Origin: an uncultured Eubacteriales bacterium
GTDB lineage: Bacteria > Bacillota > Clostridia > Oscillospirales > Acutalibacteraceae
Direction of reading: 5' to 3'
Length of the DNA: 5,365 nt
NCBI GenBank assembly: GCA_934615635.1
Contig: CAKTTT010000162.1
Span: forward strand, 1-5,365
Shown: one piece after another, positions 1-5,365 of the stretch
Layout of the letters: the number at the start of each line of letters is the position of its first letter
How positions within the stretch are numbered: position 1 is the stretch's first letter
Translations under genes and position numbers: made by a program
Notes under the pieces: model-generated
Seen by the model: only the letters and a program-made list of their open reading frames with translations
Database searches by the model: none
Told to the model about the DNA's origin: nothing

Positions 1-1086
1 GGTATGTACACGGCCAATTCCATGAACTGCCTGACCGAGGCCATCGGCATGGCGCTCCCCGGCAACGGGACCATTCCGGCGGTATATTCCGCCCGGCTGC
101 GTCTGGCCAAGGAAACCGGCGAGCGGGTAATGGAGCTGCTGGAACAGGATCTGCGGCCCAAGGACATCCTGACGCCGGAGGCCTTTGAAAACGCGCTGCG
201 GGCGGATATGGCCATCGGCTGCTCCTCCAACACGGTGCTGCATATCACCGCCATCTCCTATGCGGCGGGCTGCCCCATCAATCTGGAACAAATCGACGCC
301 ATCGGCAGGAAAACGCCGCAGATCTGCAAGCTCAATCCCGCCAGCCAGGTGTTCATCACCGATCTGGACGGGGTGGGCGGTATCCAATCCATGCTCAAGG
401 AGCTGGACAAGGGCGGAATGATCCATCGGGATCTGCCCACGGTCAGCGGCACGGTGGGGGAGCGCATCGACGCCGCCCGGGAGGCGGACGGCGAGGTGAT
501 CCGCCATCTGGACAACCCCTTCCGCAAGGACGGCGGCATCGCCATTCTCTTCGGCAATCTGGCCCAGGAGGGGGCGGTGGTCAAGCAGGGGGCGGTGGCG
601 CCTTCCATGATGGTACATACCGGCCCGGCCAAGGTGTTCGATTGTGAGGAGGATGCCTCAGAAGCCATTACGAGCGGGAAAATCGTCCCTGGCGACGTGG
701 TGGTCATCCGCTATGAAGGCCCCAAGGGCGGCCCCGGTATGCGGGAAATGCTCAATCCCACGGCGACTATCGCCGGCATGGGGCTGGGGGAAAGCGTGGC
801 GCTGATCACCGACGGCCGTTTTTCAGGGGCGACCAGGGGCGCATCCATCGGCCACGTGTCGCCGGAGGCGGCGGCGGGCGGCGTGATCGCCCTGGTGGAG
901 GATGGGGATGCCATTTCCATCGATATCCCGGGCCGGAAGCTGGAGCTGCTGGTGGATGAGGAAACGCTGGCCGCCCGCCGAAAGGCCTGGAAGGCGCCGG
1001 CGCAGGAGCTGAGCGGCTATGCCAAGCGGTATGCCCAGCACGTCACCAGCGGTTCCAAGGGCGCGGTTTTCGACGATATGCTGTGA
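1..1086 (+). CDS. ilvD: Dihydroxy-acid dehydratase, C-terminal 361 residues (5' end outside window)
   Basis: Catalyses dehydration of 2,3-dihydroxy-isovalerate and 2,3-dihydroxy-3-methylvalerate to the 2-keto acids, the penultimate step of valine and isoleucine synthesis; a cytosolic Fe-S enzyme. The reading frame is open from base 1 and begins inside the conserved GMYTANSMNCL segment, so the ATG at base 4 is internal, not a start. Family members are about 550-560 residues, so roughly 190-200 are missing, including the Fe-S cysteines that lie upstream of this segment. Further family signatures are LPGNGT, CSSNTVLH, DLPTVSGT, GPKGGPGMREM (the Glu at 745-747 is expected to bind the active-site metal) and TDGRFSGATRG, whose Ser (823-825) is the proposed catalytic base in this superfamily. 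The related sugar-acid dehydratases share the fold, but the motif set matches IlvD best. The gene stops with TGA at 1084-1086 and is followed 21 bases later by a hairpin. The frame is intact and GC-rich (for example 41 of 60 bases in 481-540). Confidence 0.95.
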   Translation, partial: GMYTANSMNCLTEAIGMALPGNGTIPAVYSARLRLAKETGERVMELLEQDLRPKDILTPEAFENALRADMAIGCSSNTVLHITAISYAAGCPINLEQIDAIGRKTPQICKLNPASQVFITDLDGVGGIQSMLKELDKGGMIHRDLPTVSGTVGERIDAAREADGEVIRHLDNPFRKDGGIAILFGNLAQEGAVVKQGAVAPSMMVHTGPAKVFDCEEDASEAITSGKIVPGDVVVIRYEGPKGGPGMREMLNPTATIAGMGLGESVALITDGRFSGATRGASIGHVSPEAAAGGVIALVEDGDAISIDIPGRKLELLVDEETLAARRKAWKAPAQELSGYAKRYAQHVTSGSKGAVFDDML

Positions 1087-1107
1087 GAATAGGATGAGAT
1101 AAGCGAT

Positions 1108-1142
1108 ATCCCCCGGGTGGTCCATGGATTCACCCGGGGGAT
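1108..1142 (+). terminator. Probable intrinsic terminator after ilvD
   Basis: A perfect 12-bp inverted repeat (ATCCCCCGGGTG at 1108-1119, CACCCGGGGGAT at 1131-1142) encloses an 11-base loop and starts 21 bases after the ilvD stop. The stem is very GC-rich. The following T-tract is short (TTTAT), so termination may be incomplete; the position and stem strength are the main support. No good T-run follows the hairpin on the minus strand. Confidence 0.65.
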
Positions 1143-1279
1143 TTATCCATAAAAAGGGAGCTGGCCGGCCGATAGAGGTCGCTTGATTCTACCCAAATGG
1201 CGCTGAAATTAGGGGTATTTCCACCGCTGACGGTTCCCGAAAAGGAATACTTTCCATCGGGCCACAAAAGGATCCGCCT
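1143..1279. other. Intergenic spacer with no supported gene
   Basis: This spacer between the ilvD terminator and the next ribosome binding site has no convincing sigma-70-type promoter: TTGATT at 1183-1188 has only a poor -10 match (AAATTA) at the right distance. It contains an 8-base palindrome GGCCGGCC (1163-1170) and a tiny hairpin ACCG-CTGA-CGGT (1223-1234). The minus strand is open through 1130-1312 and its conceptual translation looks rather protein-like, but it has only a TTG start and no ribosome binding site. The spacer could be a leader for the downstream gene, a dispersed repeat, or a gene remnant; the sequence alone does not decide. Confidence 0.35.
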
Positions 1280-1286
1280 GAGGAGG
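1280..1286 (+). promoter_or_regulatory. Ribosome binding site, unusually close to the start codon
   Basis: GAGGAGG lies immediately before ATG 1288. If AGGAGG (1281-1286) is used, only one base separates it from the ATG; using the overlapping GAGG at 1280-1283 gives four bases. A stop codon (TGA 1279-1281) lies in frame just upstream, so no earlier start exists. The next in-frame candidate, GTG at 1321, is too far from this site and is served only by a weak AGGAG at 1294-1298. ATG 1288 is therefore the best start, but initiation may be inefficient. Confidence 0.5.
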
Positions 1287-1287
1287 A

Positions 1288-2166
1288 ATGGATAGGAGTG
1301 TACCTTCCGCAATATTCACTGTGGATGATGACCGCGTGCGTTCTATTCTGCACGACTATGGGATACAGGACAGCATGGACACGATTACAGAGTTGTTTAG
1401 ATATAATTTTTCCGAGCGGGAAGTGCGGCTCATTTTAAAAGTCACCTTTAAAAACCGTGCTTCCATGGTGATCAAGCTGAAAAATGAGAAGGATCTCAGC
1501 CGTGAAGTCGTTGAACAACAAAGCGCTTTTTCCGCCATGCTGGAGCGCCATGGCGTGCCGGTTGCCGGCCCCCTGCAAACTCATGGAAAATATACATCGC
1601 TGCTCTCCGCCGGAGGCCGTGACGTGATCGTGAAGGTAGAAGAATTTCGGGAAAAGGAACTCCCTTGCGTTGATCTTGAAACCGCGAAAAAAACGGGAAA
1701 ACTCCTCGCCAACACGCACAATATCTCGGAGGCCCATCATTGTCATGTGCATTTTCCTGTTTTGTTTGATCCTTTTGCAAGGAATGATTTGTTCTGCGTG
1801 GAAGAATTTAAGAGGATAGGGAGTGTATTGTCAGGTGCGGACCGCGCGCGCTATCTCAGGATCATGGGGAAATATAACGATCACATGGAGCATATATCCT
1901 CCTTACGATCACAAGAGCGTTTTGCCGTGCAGGGGGATATCAGCAACAACAACCTCTTTATGACGTCAAGTGGGGAGATCGGGCTTTTCGATTTTAACCG
2001 CTGCGGGGACAATCATCTGTTCTGCGATGCGATCATGCAAGCCGTTTATGAAGCGAGGCTGATGGACTATTCCCCAACCGATCCCCGTCAGAAAGAAGTC
2101 TTTTGGAGAGCTTTCTTTCCGGGTATCATGAAATCCGTCCCTTTACAGCGGAACAGGTGGATATGA
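1288..2166 (+). CDS. APH-fold phosphotransferase, N-terminal and catalytic part, frameshifted at its 3' end
   Basis: Small-molecule or protein kinase of the aminoglycoside phosphotransferase / choline-kinase-like fold; the substrate cannot be read from sequence. Visible landmarks are a beta-strand lysine for ATP (K63 in MVIKLK), a following helix with a candidate partner glutamate (E76 in SREVVEQQ), a hinge-like strand (VIVKVEEF, 113-120), the catalytic loop QGDISNNN with Asp217 and Asn222 fitting the HGDxxxxN pattern, and the metal-binding LFDF (Asp235) followed by CGD. The usual His before GD is Gln215. The frame reads well to about residue 276 (FWRAF), after which the last 16 residues (to WI) look unrelated to a protein core. 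The sensible continuation lies in the -1 frame, so the gene is probably broken. It is lower in GC than both neighbours (22 of 60 bases in 1381-1440) and stands alone between two terminators, suggesting acquisition. Homoserine kinase-like, SrkA-like or CotS-like relatives are all possible. Confidence 0.75.
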   Translation: MDRSVPSAIFTVDDDRVRSILHDYGIQDSMDTITELFRYNFSEREVRLILKVTFKNRASMVIKLKNEKDLSREVVEQQSAFSAMLERHGVPVAGPLQTHGKYTSLLSAGGRDVIVKVEEFREKELPCVDLETAKKTGKLLANTHNISEAHHCHVHFPVLFDPFARNDLFCVEEFKRIGSVLSGADRARYLRIMGKYNDHMEHISSLRSQERFAVQGDISNNNLFMTSSGEIGLFDFNRCGDNHLFCDAIMQAVYEARLMDYSPTDPRQKEVFWRAFFPGIMKSVPLQRNRWI

Positions 2167-2357
2167 TCCCCCATTTATATGCGGTGATTTCCGCTTTTTG
2201 GCGCATGGATATCCTATATGCTGCCAATTCTTTGGATAAAGCGATGAAAAACGCTGCATCCCATGCGGTTTCGGAAAAATTGCGGTCTATTGAGTATAAA
2301 GATAAACGGCGGATGAAAGGGGGAGGGGGCTTCGCTGAAAAAGCCGTGGATTTCTAA
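2115..2357 (+). pseudogene. Out-of-frame C-terminal segment of the APH-fold phosphotransferase
   Basis: Reading frame 3 from 2115 gives about 80 residues beginning LSGYHEIRPFTAEQVDMIP. This joins smoothly to FWRAF from the upstream frame and resembles the helical C-lobe end of APH-fold kinases (a GYHE/RPF turn, then a helix containing YAVISAFWRMD). The simplest explanation is loss of one T from a run of four at 2112-2114: GCT TTT CTT TCC would read A-F-L-S. The repaired protein would be about 356 residues, ordinary for the family. The segment has no start codon or ribosome binding site of its own; a TTG at 2103 is the only candidate and is unconvincing. Its TAA (2355-2357) sits in the loop of the terminator, so the last dozen residues (GGGGFAEKAVDF) are encoded by the terminator's flank and 5' arm. 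A sequencing or assembly error could produce the same picture. Confidence 0.7.
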
Positions 2358-2378
2358 AGGAATCCACGGCTTTTTCAG
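2335..2378. terminator. Strong bidirectional intrinsic terminator between convergent genes
   Basis: A 20-pair stem (2335-2354 with 2359-2378; 18 perfect outer pairs, then a G-T wobble and a C-G pair) closes on a TAAA loop. A5 at 2338-2342 pairs with T5 at 2371-2375, so RNA from either strand ends in a GC-rich hairpin with a U-run. It follows the phosphotransferase on the plus strand and lies 44 bases beyond the stop of the minus-strand GGDEF/HD-GYP gene, serving both. Confidence 0.9.
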
Positions 2379-2422
2379 TCTTACTATAAAGAATAGCGCT
2401 GATTTCCGATGAACGGCCCGGT

Positions 2423-4972
2423 TTATTTACGACTGTCTTTGTCAGGCTCCTTTGCGGGGTCGTCATCCGCCTTCACCAGGATGGTACCTTCCCGGACCAG
2501 CCGGACGAAAAGGGGCGCCATCTCGGGATCAAACTGCCTGCCCGCCTCGTCTTCCAGCACGGCCAGCGCCTTTTCCACCGGATAAGAGGGCTTGTAGGAG
2601 CGTTTGGATACCATGGCATCGAAGGAATCGGCGATGCACAGTATCCTGGCGCCCAGCGGGATATCCCGGCCGGCGATGCGGCGGGGGTAGCCCCGGCCGT
2701 CGTACCGCTCATGATGGCCGATAACGGCGGGAATAACGTAATCCAGCGACGGGAGATGACGGATGATGCCCACGGAGTTTTCCACGTGGGATTGCATGAT
2801 CTTGTATTCCTCTGGCGTCAGACTGCCGGGCTTGTTGAGGATATGCTCGGGTATACCGATTTTGCCGATGTCATGCAGCAGGGCGGCCTCCCGGATCATC
2901 TCCACATAATCGCCGTTGAGCTGGCAGGCCTCGGCCAGCGCGGTGGCATAATACGCCACGTTTTCGGAATGGTTGAAGGTGTAGTGGTCTTTGGTGTTGA
3001 TGGCGGCGGTCAGCGCGTAAATGGTGTTTTCATATTCCGAATAGATGCGGCTCTTGTCCACGGAGGAGGGCTTTTCGCCGCGCGCATCCTGGGAATAGGT
3101 GCCGTTGGTATACGCCATAATAGCGTTTTTACCATGCCTCTTGACATGGTAGACCGCCATGTCGGCGTTGTCGATCAGCTCCTTCACTGTGGAGGCGGCG
3201 TAGGGAATGGAGCAGACGCCGCCGCTGACGGTCAGGATCTTCAGCGCATAGTCTGTGGCGGATTTGTTCATCTCCATGATCTGGGAACGGATGGATTCCG
3301 CCAGCGCTTTGGCGCCCAGCAGATCATAGCCGGGCAGGATAATGGCGAATTCCTTCCCGCTGTACCGCGCTACCTGTCCGTGATCTCCCACGCTGGCGCG
3401 GATAATACGCGCCACCCGTTGGAGGGCCAGATCCCCTTCCTTATTGCCGTAAAGCTGGTTGTACAGCTTGAAATCATCCAGATTCAGGATGATGAGGGAA
3501 AGGGCCTGCCCGGGATTCTGTTCATAGGAATCCTGCAAAATCTCGTAAAAATATTTGCGGTTGAGCAGGCCGGTCAGCTCGTCGGTGCGGGCCTCCAGAT
3601 AGGCGCGCTCATAAAGAGTGGAATTTTTTACCGCGATGGTGGCGATGGAATCCACCGAGGAGAGGAAGTTGACATCCTCATAGGTGTAGGCGTGGTTTTT
3701 ATCCTTAGGGGAGAGCATCACCAGGCCGATGAGGGCGTCCTTGTCCTTGAGGGGGGCGATGCATTCCACGCACAGCTCCTCTAGCTGGCGCTTTTCCTCC
3801 TCCCACATGGATTTGTAGGTGATGGTGAGACGAAACTCGCTCATCAGCAGACAGTCGTCGTGATCCCGGAACCACAGCACCAGCGGATGATCCTCCCGCA
3901 GCCGGAAGGTCCGTTTGTCCAGCGGACTGCTGCTGCGGGCGATGCCGTAGGTACGGCTGGCGGGATCGATGACAAAGATGTAGATCCGCTTGACAGCGAT
4001 GGTCTTCTGAATGACGTCCAGGGTTTCCGACAGGATCTCATCGATGCGCAGGCTTTTGGAAGCCGCCAGACCGAAATCCTTCAGATTTTCCGCGTGGATG
4101 ATTTCCTCCTTGACGAACACGTTGTCGATAAAACGCTTCATGATGCTGTAGATCAGCACGGTGCTGACGGTGAAGGTCAGCGCGATCAGCAGGGTATCGT
4201 ACGCGGCCAATGCCGTGAGATGGTTGCGGATAAAGGCGGCCATGGGATCCAGCAGATTGATAAAGATAATCGCGGATAAAGCCGCCGACAGCGCATAGCA
4301 GCTTCCCCGGGAGGCCAGCAGCGTCAGCTTGAACAGCCGGCGGCGGTAAAGGGCGTAAAACATACAGACGGCGAAGCACACCCCCGCGATGATATCCACC
4401 GGGATGCCTGCGAAGAGGGGAATGACAAAGGCGATGTGCCCGATGAACATGATCACGATTCCCGCGAAGATAGGGGAAAGGCGATGACGGGACACGGGAT
4501 TCTTCTTCACCTCGCCCAGAAGGAGGGACAGCATATGGGCGATGATGGCGGTGCAGAAGATAAAGAGGAAGACCACCGGCCACTCCACGGTATAGGTGAA
4601 CACCCCGTCCACCTTCACCGGCGGCGCCAGGAAAACGCCGGTGAACCAGTTGACCACGTCGATGATGAGCATCACCGTAAACCAGAATACCTTATAGAAC
4701 CGCTTTTTACAGTCGACATATTCATAAGCGAAGTTGAAGAGGGCGTAGCCGAGGAGCAGCAGACCGAAGATGGAAACGTGATACCAGACCTCCATGGCCG
4801 GCCACAGCTCCATACGCATGAACAGGGAGCCGCCGGTCCAGAAGATCATGGCGACCAGCACCAGGAGGAAGGCGTTGATCATCCGGCTTTTACGGGCGGC
4901 CAGCATGGTCATGAAGAGGAAGACATAGCAGAACAGTGCGATAACCGATATGAAGGTAAACGACGACGACAT
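2423..4972 (-). CDS. Membrane-bound GAF / degenerate GGDEF / HD-GYP cyclic-di-GMP phosphodiesterase
   Basis: An 849-residue inner-membrane signalling protein predicted to hydrolyse cyclic-di-GMP. Residues 1-282 hold seven to nine hydrophobic helices (about 5-25, 33-53, 65-84, 95-115, 131-152, 166-187, 190-208, 225-245, 258-279), resembling the 7TM sensor region of some histidine kinases. A GAF-like domain spans about 298-450 (ending IATIAVKNSTLYERA). The GGDEF domain is about 460-622 (DELTGLLNRKYF), but its signature is SGKEF (538-542) and the metal Asp is Asn497 (LNLDDFK), while Asn505 and Asp514, which match nucleotide-binding positions in PleD, remain; the RxxD inhibitory site is absent. 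HD-GYP, about 645-830, is complete: His668, His700-Asp701 (HDIGKIGIP), HHER (753-756), DGRGYP (758-763) and ADSFDAM (Asp782). So phosphodiesterase activity is likely and cyclase activity unlikely. A charged tail ends the protein. The start ATG (4970-4972) has a strong ribosome binding site. The gene lies 43 bases downstream of the GH3-like gene on the same strand, probably in one operon. Confidence 0.92.
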   Translation of the reverse strand: MSSSFTFISVIALFCYVFLFMTMLAARKSRMINAFLLVLVAMIFWTGGSLFMRMELWPAMEVWYHVSIFGLLLLGYALFNFAYEYVDCKKRFYKVFWFTVMLIIDVVNWFTGVFLAPPVKVDGVFTYTVEWPVVFLFIFCTAIIAHMLSLLLGEVKKNPVSRHRLSPIFAGIVIMFIGHIAFVIPLFAGIPVDIIAGVCFAVCMFYALYRRRLFKLTLLASRGSCYALSAALSAIIFINLLDPMAAFIRNHLTALAAYDTLLIALTFTVSTVLIYSIMKRFIDNVFVKEEIIHAENLKDFGLAASKSLRIDEILSETLDVIQKTIAVKRIYIFVIDPASRTYGIARSSSPLDKRTFRLREDHPLVLWFRDHDDCLLMSEFRLTITYKSMWEEEKRQLEELCVECIAPLKDKDALIGLVMLSPKDKNHAYTYEDVNFLSSVDSIATIAVKNSTLYERAYLEARTDELTGLLNRKYFYEILQDSYEQNPGQALSLIILNLDDFKLYNQLYGNKEGDLALQRVARIIRASVGDHGQVARYSGKEFAIILPGYDLLGAKALAESIRSQIMEMNKSATDYALKILTVSGGVCSIPYAASTVKELIDNADMAVYHVKRHGKNAIMAYTNGTYSQDARGEKPSSVDKSRIYSEYENTIYALTAAINTKDHYTFNHSENVAYYATALAEACQLNGDYVEMIREAALLHDIGKIGIPEHILNKPGSLTPEEYKIMQSHVENSVGIIRHLPSLDYVIPAVIGHHERYDGRGYPRRIAGRDIPLGARILCIADSFDAMVSKRSYKPSYPVEKALAVLEDEAGRQFDPEMAPLFVRLVREGTILVKADDDPAKEPDKDSRK

Positions 4973-4979
4973 ATCCGCT

Positions 4980-4985
4980 CCTCCT
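4980..4985 (-). promoter_or_regulatory. Ribosome binding site for the GGDEF/HD-GYP gene
   Basis: On the minus strand AGGAGG (complement of 4980-4985) sits seven bases before the ATG at 4972-4970, within a purine-rich run AGGAGAGGAGGAG. The spacing is ideal and fixes the start at 4972. Confidence 0.85.
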
Positions 4986-5015
4986 CTCCTTTCCTTCCGT
5001 TTCCCGCATGGGGGT

Positions 5016-5365
5016 TTACTGGTATTCCAGCAGTTCCTTCACATCATAGGCGGACGGATTAAGCCGCCGCAGGGTTCGCCCGGTATGGGAGCGAAGCCTG
5101 TCGAAGGTGCCGCATTTGACGATGGTGATCTGCAGGGGCTCTATCCCCAGCAGGCGTTTCAAATCCTTATAATCGTTGTCCATGTGCCGGAAATAGATCT
5201 CCAGCTGTTCCCGGAGAATTTCCTTGGTCACCGCCTGATTCACCAGGGCACCCGACGCGATTTCCGCGTAGAGATGGAGGAAGGGGCGGTTTTCCGGGCT
5301 GTATTCCTTACGGGCGGTCCAATCCGCGACGGGCAGGCCGGACAGGCCGATGGCCGACTCGATGG
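5016..5365 (-). CDS. Probable GH3-family acyl-amido synthetase-like protein, C-terminal 115 residues (5' end outside window)
   Basis: The frame is open on the minus strand from the right edge to the TAG... TGA-free stretch ending with the stop at 5016-5018, giving 115 residues; a GTG at 5243 is internal, because the upstream codons read as ordinary protein (LPVADWTARKEYSPENRPF). The pattern matches my recollection of the C-terminal domain of the GH3 family (adenylate-forming enzymes that join acyl acids to amino acids in plants; bacterial roles mostly unknown): an ADWTAR strand, a FLHLYAEI strand, an amphipathic helix (TKEILREQLEIYFRHMDNDY), then NDYKDLK, the ITIVKCGTF strand matching the usual V-x-x-GTF element, and a terminal RLNPSAYDVKELL. 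Full GH3 proteins are about 500-600 residues, so the ATP-binding part lies outside the window. The stop is 43 bases before the GGDEF/HD-GYP start and no terminator intervenes, suggesting co-transcription. Another ANL-type adenylating enzyme is the main alternative. Confidence 0.62.
   Translation of the reverse strand, partial: IESAIGLSGLPVADWTARKEYSPENRPFLHLYAEIASGALVNQAVTKEILREQLEIYFRHMDNDYKDLKRLLGIEPLQITIVKCGTFDRLRSHTGRTLRRLNPSAYDVKELLEYQ

Noticed and set aside
460..520. CRISPR, tRNA, rRNA or insertion-sequence signals anywhere in the window
   Set aside because: Reading both strands found no regularly spaced repeats, no tRNA-like cloverleaf, no transposase motif and no terminal inverted repeats; the coordinates given are only a placeholder stretch within ilvD.
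258..1125. Minus-strand frames opposite ilvD
   Set aside because: They overlap conserved ilvD motifs and have shadow-like composition rich in Pro, Ser and Ala.
1143..1287. Riboswitch or promoter for the kinase gene
   Set aside because: No conserved aptamer motif is recognisable and the only -35-like box (TTGATT 1183) lacks a reasonable -10.
2110..2124. Programmed -1 frameshift site in the kinase
   Set aside because: No X-XXY-YYZ heptamer is present, no obvious stimulatory structure was seen directly downstream, and a one-base loss in a T-run explains the data more simply.
2711..3784. 357-codon open frame on the plus strand opposite the GGDEF/HD-GYP gene
   Set aside because: It is antisense to well-recognised GAF, GGDEF and HD-GYP motifs, its translation is rich in Gly, Val and Asp as expected for a shadow in GC-rich DNA, and it shows no family motif.
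4614..4645. 10-bp perfect inverted repeat (TTCACCGGCG ... CGCCGGTGAA) with a 12-base loop inside the HD-GYP gene
   Set aside because: It lies mid-gene in the loop between membrane helices 4 and 5, has no T-run, and a repeat of this size is not surprising in GC-rich coding DNA.
4436..5062. 208-codon plus-strand frame, very rich in His, Glu and Asp
   Set aside because: It is opposite the membrane helices of the HD-GYP protein; antisense of hydrophobic codons gives this charged composition. No ribosome binding site or motif.

Overview
The window looks like a chromosomal segment of a moderately GC-rich Firmicute, most likely of class Clostridia. The reasons are strong AGGAGG-type ribosome binding sites, compact genes ended by hairpin terminators, an isoleucine/valine biosynthesis gene, a multidomain GGDEF/HD-GYP signalling protein, and a C-terminal piece that resembles the bacterial GH3 family. 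This assignment is inferred from style and gene content; no marker gene is present to settle it.

Layout. Bases 1-1086 (+) hold the C-terminal two thirds of dihydroxy-acid dehydratase (ilvD), cut by the window's left edge and followed by a hairpin terminator (1108-1142). A 145-base spacer with no convincing gene follows. Bases 1288-2357 (+) hold a phosphotransferase of the APH/choline-kinase-like fold that is broken by an apparent -1 frameshift near 2112-2118: the N-terminal and catalytic part is in one frame (1288-2166), and the C-terminal ~80 residues continue in another frame (to 2357). Its stop codon lies in the loop of a very strong terminator (2335-2378), which also serves the convergent gene on the other strand. 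Bases 2423-4972 (-) encode an 849-residue membrane protein with a multi-helix sensor region, a GAF-like domain, a degenerate GGDEF domain and an intact HD-GYP domain. Upstream of it on the same strand, 43 bases away, is the C-terminal 115 residues of a probable GH3-family protein (5016-5365), cut by the right edge.

How the parts fit. The two minus-strand genes are probably co-transcribed, running from beyond the right edge to the terminator at 2335-2378. The ilvD gene ends its own transcription unit. The phosphotransferase is visibly lower in GC than both flanks and sits alone between two terminators, so it looks like an acquired and now decaying single-gene insertion.

The most interesting signals are: (1) the HD-GYP protein, whose GGDEF domain has lost its metal-binding residues (Asn for Asp, and SGKEF for GGDEF) but keeps the nucleotide-contact Asn and Asp, suggesting a GTP-sensing regulatory domain attached to an active cyclic-di-GMP phosphodiesterase; (2) the frameshifted kinase; and (3) the pairing of a GH3-like amide synthetase with a cyclic-di-GMP enzyme. 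I see no CRISPR array, tRNA, rRNA, insertion sequence or clearly new system.
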